Made by a program: the position numbers and the translations under genes. The notes beneath the pieces were generated by a model. It had not been told where the DNA came from and ran no database searches. It saw only the letters and a program-made list of their open reading frames with translations. Shown one piece after another: positions 53,260-61,091 of a DNA stretch of 64,000 nt. The stretch comes from JAIBJN01 sp963784175 (GTDB lineage: Bacteria > Actinomycetota > Thermoleophilia > Gaiellales > Gaiellaceae): positions 1-64,000 of the forward strand of contig CAWAQJ010000019.1 of the NCBI GenBank assembly GCA_963784175.1, written 5' to 3'. How positions within the stretch are numbered: the first letter of the stretch is position 1; each line of letters begins with the position of its first letter.

Positions 53260-53832
53260 TTAGGCCCGGGTGGTGTTCCTGAGGACAATGTCGGTAACAA
53301 GGCGCCACTTCTTCCATGCCTCGTTCGGGTAGAGATTCACCGTCATGTCCACGTGGAGCTTCCCGAGCGTGGTCGTCGAAGGCGCGATGTAGGAGAAGAT
53401 GCTCCCGGTCGTGAGGTAGTCGCCGATGGCCACGGCCGCAGCCGAGCCCTTCTTTCGCCGCAGGGTGTAGCGGTTCGTCCCGGCCGAGGCGGTGTCGTAG
53501 ACGATCGTCGTCTGCGTCCCGCCCGCCGACGGGCAGCCCGCCGGGAGCGTGATGGACACGGACGAGGCGCTCGTGAAGGTGAGCGCGCTGCCGCAGTGGA
53601 TCTCGCGGCGCATCTTGTCGACCGCGATCCGGGCGTTCTGCTGGGCCTGGAACCGGCGGTTGGACTCGAGCTCGGCCTTGGCACCCGTGACGAAGAGGGC
53701 TGTCAGCGCGGTCACGATCGTGAGGAAGATCGTCATGACCGCGAGGAGCTCGATCAACGTGTAGCCGCGCTGCCCCCGGAGCAGCCGAGCAAGCCGCTGA
53801 GGCACGGTCCTAGCCCCTCTTGCTCTCGACAT
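53260..53832 (-). CDS. Minor pilin, PilW/PilJ-like
   Basis: 190 residues. Prepilin signal LRGQRGYTLIELLAVMTIFL, cleavage after Gly23, mature Glu5. The head contains a Cys pair (IHCGSALTF, LPAGCPSAGG). It overlaps the previous gene by 23 bases and is followed 8 bases later by the PilX-like gene, forming a minor-pilin operon. Confidence 0.88.
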   Translation of the reverse strand: MSRARGARTVPQRLARLLRGQRGYTLIELLAVMTIFLTIVTALTALFVTGAKAELESNRRFQAQQNARIAVDKMRREIHCGSALTFTSASSVSITLPAGCPSAGGTQTTIVYDTASAGTNRYTLRRKKGSAAAVAIGDYLTTGSIFSYIAPSTTTLGKLHVDMTVNLYPNEAWKKWRLVTDIVLRNTTRA

Positions 53833-54727
53833 AGGCGAGAGCGCGGCGGGCGTGGAACTGGCTGCGGCGGCCGAATCCGAAGCGCTTCTGGAGGCTGCCG
53901 TCGACGCGGATGAGCGTCTTCAGGGCGACGTCCCCGTCCTTCCACCCGAAGCGGGCGCCGGTGACGATCCAGGAGTGCTGGTAGAGCCAGAAGTTGACGA
54001 ACCTGGGCGAGGGCTTCTTCAGCTTGGCGGCCCGCTCCTCGAGCGCGCGGGCGCGCGCCGGAAGCGGCATCTCGGCGGTGGGCTCGCCCGGCGCGCCGGA
54101 GACGGTGAAATCTGGCTTGCGATAGGCCGGATCCTGCGCGGGCGGCGCTGCGGGAGCCGGAGCCGTGGTGGTCGGCGCGGTGGTCGCCGGGGCGGGGGTG
54201 GTCTCGGCCGGCGCGGTCGTGGTCGGAGCCGGCGTCGTCGCAGGAGCGGTCTCGACGGGGGCCTCGGCGACGGGCGGCGCATTCTTCTTCTGCTCGGCCT
54301 GCCAGTTCTTGAGGAGGACGACCTTCGACCCTGCGAACGGCGCGGTGTTCTCCGGGACGCCGCGCTCGGCGTACTGCGGGCTGCGCGCCAGCCTGATCGT
54401 GACCACCGGTGCCCCGTTGTCGATCACGCGGGCGCCGGGAGCCGGCGTCTGCACGGTGACCGTGTTGGCGGCGAAGCCGTCCACGCCGCCGCGCACGCGC
54501 CAGGCGAAGCCTGCGTCCTGGAGGATGCCCTTGGCGAAGACGTAGGCCTGTCGCCGCACGTCGGGGACGACGAGGACGACGGGCTTCTCGGCCTCGACGG
54601 CGACGGGCGCCGGCGGAGGCGTGGTCTGGCCGCTGCCCTGCGCGAGCGAGAAGCTGGCCCATGCCAGCAGCCAAATCACGACAAGCGCGATGAACCGGGG
54701 AGCGAGCATAGCTAGGCGGGCCGCCAT
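53810..54727 (-). CDS. PASTA-domain membrane protein
   Basis: 305 residues. Membrane anchor (RFIALVVIWLLAWASFSLA), a PASTA-type domain (VLVVPDVRRQAYVFAKGILQ, VTVQTPAPGARVIDNGAPVV), a Thr/Pro/Ala linker, and a conserved C-terminal segment (RFVNFWLYQHSWIVTGARFG). PASTA domains bind peptidoglycan or muropeptides, so it may anchor the pilus machine to the wall. The start at 54727 follows a GCCGATGG element by 7 bases. Confidence 0.8.
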   Translation of the reverse strand: MAARLAMLAPRFIALVVIWLLAWASFSLAQGSGQTTPPPAPVAVEAEKPVVLVVPDVRRQAYVFAKGILQDAGFAWRVRGGVDGFAANTVTVQTPAPGARVIDNGAPVVTIRLARSPQYAERGVPENTAPFAGSKVVLLKNWQAEQKKNAPPVAEAPVETAPATTPAPTTTAPAETTPAPATTAPTTTAPAPAAPPAQDPAYRKPDFTVSGAPGEPTAEMPLPARARALEERAAKLKKPSPRFVNFWLYQHSWIVTGARFGWKDGDVALKTLIRVDGSLQKRFGFGRRSQFHARRALAYVESKRG

Positions 54728-54734
54728 GCCCTCC

Positions 54735-54763
54735 CCATCGGCAGGGCGCGGCGAAAAATAAAG
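54735..54763 (-). promoter_or_regulatory. Sigma-28-like promoter of the PASTA/minor-pilin operon
   Basis: Minus strand: CTTTAT (54763-54758), then GCCGATGG (54742-54735), 7 bases before the ATG. It sits in the 38-base gap after the transglycosylase gene. The transcript could start at the ATG itself. Confidence 0.6.
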
Positions 54764-54765
54764 CC

Positions 54766-56217
54766 CTAACCGGTGGAGTTTGCGGTGAATCCGATGACCC
54801 GCGTGCGGATCACCTTGTACACCGGGCCCGAAGCCGACACCGGAGCGACGGCGCCGGGGGTCGCGCGGAGCACCGACCGCTCGGGGGTGGGCGCATCCTG
54901 CCAGCGGAATGCGACGCCGGCGTACGCCTGGAACCAGGGCTCGTCCTGCGGATACTTGTTCGAGGGCACGAACGCCAGGTGCAGGTGCGGCCCGGTCGAG
55001 TTGCCGGTCGAGCCGACGCGGCCGACGGGCGCCCCCGCGGCCAGGCCCGCTCCGGGGACGACGTGAGGCTCGAGCGATGAAAGGTGGCAGTAGACGACGT
55101 TGGCGCCGCTCGCGAGCCGAAGGGTGAAGCCGATGCCGCAGCGGCCGCTGCTCTCCGGGAAGGCGTTGACGACCGTCGAGTCGGCCAGCGCGTAGAGGGG
55201 CGTGCCCTGGGGCGCCGCGATGTCGGCGGCCGGGTAGTCGTGGTGGTGGTGGGCGACCGAGACGATCTCGGGGCCGCCGCCGACGGGGAAGACGAAGCCG
55301 CCGATCGTGGGCTGGGCGCCTCCGGCCATTCCGGTGCCGACCATCGAGCCCTGGCTCTCGAGCGCGGCGAGCGCGGCGGTGGCCTCGTCGACCTCGGCCT
55401 CGAGACGCTCGCGCTCGGCGCGGGCGTCGTTCTCGGCGCCCGCGATCCGGCGAAGCTCGCGGTCGAGCCTGTTGAACTGCTTCAGGGTGAGGTTCGGGTT
55501 GCCGGCCTTGCGCTCGAGCTCTACGCGTTCCCAGGAGAGGCGGTCGAGCTTGGGGCCCACTCGGGCGATCGCCCGGGTGAGGCTCTGAAGTCGCTGCCGC
55601 GCCTGCTCGAGGCCCGCCGTTCCCACGGTCGGTGAAACGAGGCTGGGTGAGCCGAGCGCGAACGGGCCGTCGCCGAACGTCGCCGCGAGCTCCAGCACGT
55701 CGTCGACGTACCACTGCGCGTGGTTGTAGGCGAAGATCGAGCGCTCGAGGTCGTCGTGGGCGCCGGCAGCGGCGAGGTAGCGGGCGGCCGAGTAGACCCC
55801 GTCCTCGGGATTCCACGGGTCGGCGATCCCGTTGCCGTCGCCGTCCATTCCCCAGCGCATCCAGCTCGACGGGATGAACTGCATCCAGCCGAGAGCGCCC
55901 GCGGAGCTCGGCCCCATGTTCTGGCCGAAGTTGGACTCGATCTTGTTGATGGCCGCGAGGACCTGCCACGGGACGCCGTAGCCGTCGCCGGCGCGCTGCC
56001 AGAGCGCGAGGAGCTGCTCGTACGAGCGGACTTGGGGATGCGCGGGCGCGGCCGTGTAGTTGGCCGGGACGCGGATCGAGCCCGGTCCGTTCGGCACCGT
56101 GTAGCTCGGCAGCGACTGCTGGCCGCCGCGCACGACGGAGAAGACCTGCCCGGACGAGGTCGCAGGAACCGCCGCCAGCAGGAGCGCGGCGAGTAGAGCC
56201 GGGAAGACGCGCCTCAT
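54766..56217 (-). CDS. Lytic transglycosylase fused to M23 endopeptidase
   Basis: Secreted wall hydrolase of 483 residues. Signal peptide (1-23); MltB-like transglycosylase (80-175) with catalytic Glu94 in AINKIESNFGQ and GALGWMQFIPSSW; coiled coil (203-290); M23/LytM domain with HHHHDYPAAD (323-332), CHLSSLEPH and TGPHLHLAF (409-416). It can cut both glycan and peptide. ATG overlaps the pilT-type gene (ATGA), so it should open the wall for the pilus. Confidence 0.9.
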   Translation of the reverse strand: MRRVFPALLAALLLAAVPATSSGQVFSVVRGGQQSLPSYTVPNGPGSIRVPANYTAAPAHPQVRSYEQLLALWQRAGDGYGVPWQVLAAINKIESNFGQNMGPSSAGALGWMQFIPSSWMRWGMDGDGNGIADPWNPEDGVYSAARYLAAAGAHDDLERSIFAYNHAQWYVDDVLELAATFGDGPFALGSPSLVSPTVGTAGLEQARQRLQSLTRAIARVGPKLDRLSWERVELERKAGNPNLTLKQFNRLDRELRRIAGAENDARAERERLEAEVDEATAALAALESQGSMVGTGMAGGAQPTIGGFVFPVGGGPEIVSVAHHHHDYPAADIAAPQGTPLYALADSTVVNAFPESSGRCGIGFTLRLASGANVVYCHLSSLEPHVVPGAGLAAGAPVGRVGSTGNSTGPHLHLAFVPSNKYPQDEPWFQAYAGVAFRWQDAPTPERSVLRATPGAVAPVSASGPVYKVIRTRVIGFTANSTG

Positions 56218-57416
56218 TGATCCGTGGCGGCGAGCCGCAAGCCGTTCACCGGTGCCTCTTCGGGCTCCGGTTCGGGCTCTCCCTCGTCCTCCGCGAGGCT
56301 CGTGAAGTCGACGGCCACGCTCTTGCCCTCTTCGGCGACCTTCTTGCGGCGCAGCGCCTGCTCGACTGCGATCTCGAAGTCGTGGCGGTTCGTGGCCGCG
56401 GCCGCTGCGACATCGAGCTCGACGACTTCGTCGGTCACGAGCTGGACGAGGTGCTGGGAAAAGCTCTGCATGTGATGGTAGGCGCCGTCCTCGATCGCCT
56501 CGGTGATGCCGTGCGTCTTCTCGGGCTCGCGGATCAGGTCCGCGATGCGGGCGGTGTTCACCATCACCTCGATGGCAGCGACCCGGCCGCCTTCCTTGCG
56601 CGGAAGGAGGCGCTGGCTGACGACCCCGCGGAGAACGCCCGCGAGGATCTCGCGCACCATCATCTGTTTCTGGGGCGGGTAGAACTCGACGAGCCGGCTG
56701 ACCGTCTCGGCCGCGTCGAGCGTGTGCAGCGTGGAGAAGACGAGGTGGCCCGACTCGGCCGCCTGGAGGGCGGTCTGCGTCGTCTCCTCGTCGCGAAGCT
56801 CGCCGATGAGGATGACGTCGGGATCCTGGCGGAGCACGCGGCGCAGGGCCTGCTTGAAGGACTCGGTGTCGAGCCCGACCTCACGCTGGTTCACGATCGA
56901 AGCCCAGTCGTCGTGGATGAACTCGATCGGATCCTCGATCGTGACGATGTGGCACTTCCGGTTGCGGTTGATCCAGCTGAGCATCGCCGCGAGTGACGTC
57001 GACTTGCCCGAGCCGGTCGCGCCCGTCACGAGGACGAGGCCGCGGTGCTCCTGGGCCAGCTTGCCGACGCCCTCCGGGAGGCCGAGCCTCTCGAAGCTCG
57101 GAATCTCCTTCGGGACGAAACGGAAGGCGAACGAGATGGAGCCGCGCTGGCGGAACCCGTTGACGCGAAAGCGTCCGATCCCGTCGGCGAGGTACGACGT
57201 GTCGAGATCCCCCGTCTCGAGGAACTGCTCGCGCTTGGCCGGCGAGCGGTCGGTCACGAGCAGCAGGACCGTCTCCAGGTCGGACTCGGTGAGGAGGCGC
57301 TGCTCGAGCGGCTCGAGGTCGCCGTCCACCCGGACCATGGCCGGAGACGACACCTTGAGGTGCAGATCGCTTCCTCCCGCGTCGATGACGCGTGCCAGCA
57401 GTTCGTCGAGATTCAT
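56214..57416 (-). CDS. PilT/PilU-type ATPase (second copy)
   Basis: 400 residues. Walker A VTGATGSGKSTSL, Asp box TIEDPIEFIHDDW, Walker B DPDVILIGELRDEETTQ, His box HLVFSTLHTLDAAE, and the PilT/U ending ARIADLIREPEKTHGI. An acidic tail is added. It differs enough from the gene at 44234 to have its own role, perhaps PilU. ATG 57416 (MNLDELLARVID) was chosen; the ATG at 57434 lies inside the -10 element GCCGATGG. Confidence 0.9.
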   Translation of the reverse strand: MNLDELLARVIDAGGSDLHLKVSSPAMVRVDGDLEPLEQRLLTESDLETVLLLVTDRSPAKREQFLETGDLDTSYLADGIGRFRVNGFRQRGSISFAFRFVPKEIPSFERLGLPEGVGKLAQEHRGLVLVTGATGSGKSTSLAAMLSWINRNRKCHIVTIEDPIEFIHDDWASIVNQREVGLDTESFKQALRRVLRQDPDVILIGELRDEETTQTALQAAESGHLVFSTLHTLDAAETVSRLVEFYPPQKQMMVREILAGVLRGVVSQRLLPRKEGGRVAAIEVMVNTARIADLIREPEKTHGITEAIEDGAYHHMQSFSQHLVQLVTDEVVELDVAAAAATNRHDFEIAVEQALRRKKVAEEGKSVAVDFTSLAEDEGEPEPEPEEAPVNGLRLAATDQ

Positions 57417-57430
57417 GACGCCGACCGTGT

Positions 57431-57459
57431 CCATCGGCGCCCCTGCCGGGCGCTTTAGC
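57431..57459 (-). promoter_or_regulatory. Sigma-28-like promoter of the second pilT operon
   Basis: Minus strand: TAAAG (57457-57453), the classic sigma-28 -35 core, then GCCGATGG (57438-57431). Spacing matches the other seven. A C6 run lies upstream (57466-57471). Confidence 0.7.
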
Positions 57460-57503
57460 TCAAAGGGGGGATGAAGCCGCTCGGCTACACTTACGCACCC
57501 CGC

Positions 57504-57585
57504 GGGGGAGTTCCCGAGTGGCCAAAGGGGACGGGCTGTAAACCCGTTGGCTCAGCCTTCGTAGGTTCGAATCCTACCTCCCCCA
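57504..57585 (+). tRNA. tRNA-Tyr (GTA)
   Basis: 82 bases, class II. Acceptor GGGGGAG/CTCCCCC, anticodon stem ACGGG/CCCGT with loop CTGTAAA (anticodon GTA), long variable arm TGGCTCAGCCTTC, T-arm GTAGG/CCTAC. CCA is not encoded. Its 3' end appears to be an integration target (see 59216). Confidence 0.96.
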
Positions 57586-57903
57586 TACTCACCCGCACCG
57601 CTACGCCGAACCCGCATGGTTGAGCGGGTGAGGCGTGCGGGGGATGCGGCGAAATGCTGTCCCGTGCACCCCCTGGTGCACACCTCAGGAATTCGCCTAA
57701 CGAGGCAACGATCCCGTCAAAATCGCGGCGAGGCGCAACTCCGGGCAGCCGCGGAATGGGGAGGGCGCGTCGGGAGGCGGACCCGGACTCCTACCGCGCG
57801 CAGGCACTCGCCGCGCCAGGTCGGATCGCGACCCCGTACGCCGAGGTTGCGCGCCTGTCCCCTCGAAGCGATCGTCCGCGCCGCCGCTCCTCACGAAGGG
57901 AAT
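57586..57903. other. Region after tRNA-Tyr without a gene
   Basis: 318 bases, no supported gene. It holds GTGCACCCCCTGGTGCAC (57664-57681), a 6-bp inverted repeat that recurs with one change at 59156-59173. Looks like remains of an integrated element. Confidence 0.5.
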
Positions 57904-58590
57904 TCAGTCGCCGGTGCCGTGCGCGAGCGCCGAAGGCGTCTTGCGGCCGACGATCGCTGGGGCCTCGTGGACGAGCTCGTCGTTCTCGAGCGCCTCAACC
58001 ATGAACAGAGCAAAGTCGACGCGGCGCGTGAGGTTGCTCTCAAGGATGGGATCGCCTACGTGCCGACTCCACACAGGCAGGCCCTGGCTCTCGCCCTCCT
58101 CGAGGTTGCTCCCCCGCACCAACGTCCAACGCGTGACACTCGCGAACACCCGCCGGCAAGCCTCGACCTGGTCGTTCAAGTCTGCAAAGCGAGTGAGCCG
58201 CCCGATGAAGCCGCCGACCTTAACGAGCGCCCTGAGCTTCCAGGAATACACGTCCTTGCCGTCGAGTGTGATGTGCCACCCCGAAGAAAACACGAGCCGC
58301 GCCCCCGGAGGCGCGTAATCCAGCACCGCCTGGGCCGTTCCTGTCGAGTACCCGTGAACCCCTCGCGGCACGAGCACGACCAATACACCGCCGCAGCCAG
58401 CGACCGCGTGCTTGATGACCTCGCGATCGTCCGTCGCTCCCGGAACGACAGTGATGCGCTCCTTGAACGCGTCGAGCTTCGGGACGCTTTCTTCGCGGCA
58501 CACGCCGACGACTTCGTACCCTCGGTCGAGCGCCTGCTCCACCATGTACTGGCCGAGCTTCCCTGAGGCTCCGACGATGCAGACCTTCAT
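57904..58590 (-). CDS. NAD(P)-binding NmrA/SDR-type protein
   Basis: 228 residues, atypical short-chain reductase of the NAD(P)-binding Rossmann type. Nucleotide motif VGASGKLGQYMVEQAL at the start, then TVVPGATDDREVIKHAVAGC and LVFSSGWHITLDGKDVYSWK. The catalytic YxxxK is seen in part. Substrate unknown. It lies between tRNA-Tyr and the att-like copy, so it may be cargo. ATG 58590 starts the Rossmann motif. Confidence 0.8.
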   Translation of the reverse strand: MKVCIVGASGKLGQYMVEQALDRGYEVVGVCREESVPKLDAFKERITVVPGATDDREVIKHAVAGCGGVLVVLVPRGVHGYSTGTAQAVLDYAPPGARLVFSSGWHITLDGKDVYSWKLRALVKVGGFIGRLTRFADLNDQVEACRRVFASVTRWTLVRGSNLEEGESQGLPVWSRHVGDPILESNLTRRVDFALFMVEALENDELVHEAPAIVGRKTPSALAHGTGD

Positions 58591-58682
58591 CGCACGCGCG
58601 GCCTGACGCCTGTGAGGCTCTCGTCCACCCGGCGATCGTACTGCTCGGGAGCCGGGGCGTAGGACCGAAAGGCCGAGCCGCC

Positions 58683-58860
58683 GGGATCCCGGCCTTCTCA
58701 CCGCACGATCTCCGGCACCGGAGGATTAGCCTCCTCCACCGGCAGGGGCGCTCATGGGCAGAGATCGGAGCTTTCTCGGGCAGCGTAAGCTAAGCATTAC
58801 GAGCGACACCTAGACGCACGTGCTGAGCGATGGGGCGCGAGATCGATCTCGAGGAGCTCC
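58683..58860 (+). pseudogene. Tyrosine recombinase (integrase) C-terminal remnant 1
   Basis: Translation gives FSPHDLRHRRISLLHRQGRS then WAEIG; after a one-base shift comes FLGQRKLSITSDT-stop-THVL. HDLRHR is the integrase His-Leu-Arg box, LGQ the LGH box, and the stop TAG (58811-58813) stands where the catalytic Tyr should be (DTYTHVL). The N-terminal domain is missing. Clearly non-functional. Confidence 0.75.
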
Positions 58861-59604
58861 TATCGCCCTACGACCAGCGCCCGCCCTCCGTCTAGCCTTC
58901 CCAGTAGTGGTCATTGGGCATGACCAGGCGGAGCCTGATTGCGATGCGGAGAAGGGCCCGCTTCAAGGTAGGAAGAAGTGCCCTGATGGTCGGTGACGCA
59001 ATGTGCCGCTCCCTAGCCGCAGTTGAGGGGGATTCCCAATCCCCTCGTCTTACAGAGTCTCAGAGATGAGAAAAACTTGTGGCTAGGTTTTTGGTTGTCG
59101 CCTCGCAGCGGACAGGGCGCCGGCAAGTGAAGCGGAACGGAGCCGGGCTCGCGCGGTGCACCCCCCGGTGCACTCCTCGAGCTTGAGAAACCAGCGATTT
59201 GCAGGGGGGTCTGAGTCCTACCTCCCCACCTTTCTGTTCTAGGTACGCGAGAGCCGCTCAGCAGAGCGGTTCATGCGTTCCGAAAAGTCTGCGAAAGCGC
59301 GCGGACCACGTACACCCCTACGTACATCGAAAAGCGCTCGCGGGACCGTCAGAATCGGTCCGTGGATGAGGGGAGCTACTACTCCCGCCGTTCCGCCCAC
59401 GATCCCGACTGGAACGAGACGCAGCTACGGGAGGCCGCCGAGCGTGACCGCGCGTTAACCCTGCGACGCTCGTCGGGCCCTCGGCGGGCGCCGGATCGAG
59501 TCCTCCAAGAGAGGCGCTCCAGCAGTTCGGCCCGTTCCTGCTCGTACCAAGGCGTGTCCACTTGTGTGCCCTCGCGAAAGTGCGCATGATGGCTGGAGAT
59601 ATTC
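58861..59604. other. Gene-poor stretch with att-like copy and repeats
   Basis: 740 bases without a supported gene. It contains TTGAGGGGGATTCC (59023-59036, also upstream of pilA), the GTGCAC inverted repeat (59156-59173), the att-like tRNA copy (59216-59227) and a CCACGTAC-N4-CTACGTAC type repeat pair (59306-59325). Probably relic mobile DNA. Confidence 0.5.
59216..59227 (+). repeat. att-like copy of the tRNA-Tyr 3' end
   Basis: TCCTACCTCCCC is identical to 57572-57583 in tRNA-Tyr, with partial match continuing upstream (GTCTGAG versus GTTCGAA). It bounds 1.6 kb that includes the integrase remnant, as expected for an old insertion into the tRNA gene. Confidence 0.5.
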
Positions 59605-60696
59605 GTGAAGTTGTTTCGCCGCCGGAGGGCGCGGGATCTCGTGATTGTGGCCGCCGTGGCCGCGCTCGGCGCGGTCGCGCTCACAGACGCGCTCCGCGAC
59701 CGGACGACCGACGGGGCGCAAGACGGTCGAGCGGCGACTGCCGCGACGACGGATGAGCGCGAGGCGTCGGCGACAACGGTCGAGGAGCCGCAGGACGGTC
59801 TAGCGGCGACCACCGCGACGACGGACGAGGCCGAGCCGTCGGTGCCCAGGCTGCCGAGCGGGGCCGCGTCGGGGCTCCTTGCCTTCACCGCGCCCGGCGG
59901 CTGCGAGCTTCGGGCTATCGACCTCCGCTCGGGCCGAATGCTCGAAATCCCCCGGCTGGAGACGAATTGCGAGCTTTACGCCCCGCGCGTCGGGACGCGC
60001 GTCGCCTACAGCGTGCACGACGACTGGGGCACTTCCAAGAAGCACTTCAGCATTCTCGACCTCGAGCACCCGCGGGCGAGCTTCGGTGACTACCTGGGGG
60101 ACTGGAATCCCGCCTGGAGCCCGGACGGCTCGACGCTCGCCTGGTGCGACGGCCAGTTCGGGTTCGAGCTCTCGCGCGGACCGCGGCCGAAGCGTCTCGA
60201 CCAGTGCCCGCTCGCGTACGACCCGAGCGGCGCGTTGGCGTCCGTGAACGACCGCCAGGAGATCGTGGTCGGCGGGCGCCCGCTGCTGAGAGCCCGTCGA
60301 CCTGTCTGGGCGCTCGCGTGGGGCGTCGACGGCTCGCTCGCCGTCCTCGTGGAGGGAGGGCGGCTCGACCGCTACGAGGACGGACGCCTGGCGGGCACGG
60401 CGAGCCTGACGCTGCCCAACAACGAGCACCCCGCCACGATCTGGCCCCCCGAGCTCTCGCCCGACAACTGCGCGGCCCTCTCGGTCAGTGGCGACGTCGT
60501 CCGGATCATCGACCTCGGCTGCTTCCAGGGCCGGGCCTCGCAGTGGTTCGAAGGCGTGTACGCGGACTGGTCGCCGGACGGCAAGTGGATCGCCGTCGCG
60601 GAGCCCGACGCCATCGTCTTCCACCGTGTCGTCGGCCGCGAGGCGTCGGTGCGCTGGGACGTGGTCGCGGGGCAGCTCGCCTGGCTCAGCGGTTGA
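59605..60696 (+). CDS. Membrane-anchored WD40/TolB-like propeller protein
   Basis: 363 residues. Basic start and a membrane helix (RDLVIVAAVAALGAVALTDA), a Thr/Ala linker with a repeated QDGxAAT(T)ATTDE unit, then a beta-propeller (GLLAFTAPGGCELRAIDLRS, WNPAWSPDGSTLAWCDG, VYADWSPDGKWIAVAEP). It is probably exported and held at the membrane. GTG start. Function unknown. Confidence 0.75.
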   Translation: MKLFRRRRARDLVIVAAVAALGAVALTDALRDRTTDGAQDGRAATAATTDEREASATTVEEPQDGLAATTATTDEAEPSVPRLPSGAASGLLAFTAPGGCELRAIDLRSGRMLEIPRLETNCELYAPRVGTRVAYSVHDDWGTSKKHFSILDLEHPRASFGDYLGDWNPAWSPDGSTLAWCDGQFGFELSRGPRPKRLDQCPLAYDPSGALASVNDRQEIVVGGRPLLRARRPVWALAWGVDGSLAVLVEGGRLDRYEDGRLAGTASLTLPNNEHPATIWPPELSPDNCAALSVSGDVVRIIDLGCFQGRASQWFEGVYADWSPDGKWIAVAEPDAIVFHRVVGREASVRWDVVAGQLAWLSG

Positions 60697-60712
60697 CGGC
60701 GGGCACACCCTC

Positions 60713-60742
60713 CCCCTCCGGGGGCGCGTAACCCCGGAGGGG
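60713..60742 (+). terminator. Hairpin after the propeller gene
   Basis: 11-bp stem CCCCTCCGGGG (60713-60723) with CCCCGGAGGGG (60732-60742), 17 bases after the stop. Confidence 0.65.
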
Positions 60743-60780
60743 ACAACTCCGGGAAGAAACCGTCCTGCGATGGCGAGTAA

Positions 60781-60921
60781 ATGGCCCGTCCTACGGCTCT
60801 GACGCCGGAGCTTCGCGAGCGGATCGAGCTCGAGCTCGCGGACGGAATCCCGGTCGCGATCGTCGCGCAGAACGCCCGCGTCGAGCCGTGGAGTCCCGGC
60901 GTTCAGCCCGCACGATCTTAG
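60781..60921 (+). pseudogene. Truncated HTH protein fragment
   Basis: 46 residues: MARPTALTPELRERIELELA then DGIPVAIVAQNARVE. This matches the first half of phage-type HTH proteins (terminase small subunit-like); the second helix is lost where the integrase remnant begins. Probably a fusion scar. Confidence 0.45.
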
Positions 60922-61024
60922 GCACCGAGGGATCAGCCTCCTCCATCGGCACGGACGGACGTGGGCCGAGATTGGAAAGCTCGTCAGCGGGCCGTGGGAC
61001 GGCCACGGCCCGGAGCCGGACTGA
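60893..61024 (+). pseudogene. Tyrosine recombinase C-terminal remnant 2
   Basis: VPAFSPHDLRHRGISLLHRH then GRTWAEIGKLVSG, homologous to remnant 1 at both DNA and protein level. It breaks off before the LGH box and Tyr motif. A second, independent relic of the same integrase family. Confidence 0.7.
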
Positions 61025-61091
61025 CGGGAGCGCGCGGGACCACGTACTTCCCCACGTACACGTGCGTTCCGGAGATCGGCCCCGGACAGGT

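Noticed and set aside
53810..55969. A 719-residue open frame
   Set aside because: Its first 400 residues are the transglycosylase/M23 gene in the wrong frame; the PASTA gene starts at 54727.
57431..57438. ATG at 57432-57434 as start of the second pilT-type gene
   Set aside because: It lies inside the GCCGATGG promoter element; MNLDELLARVID at 57416 is where family similarity starts.
57586..61024. An intact prophage or integrative element
   Set aside because: Only relics are visible: no complete integrase, no structural or conjugation genes.
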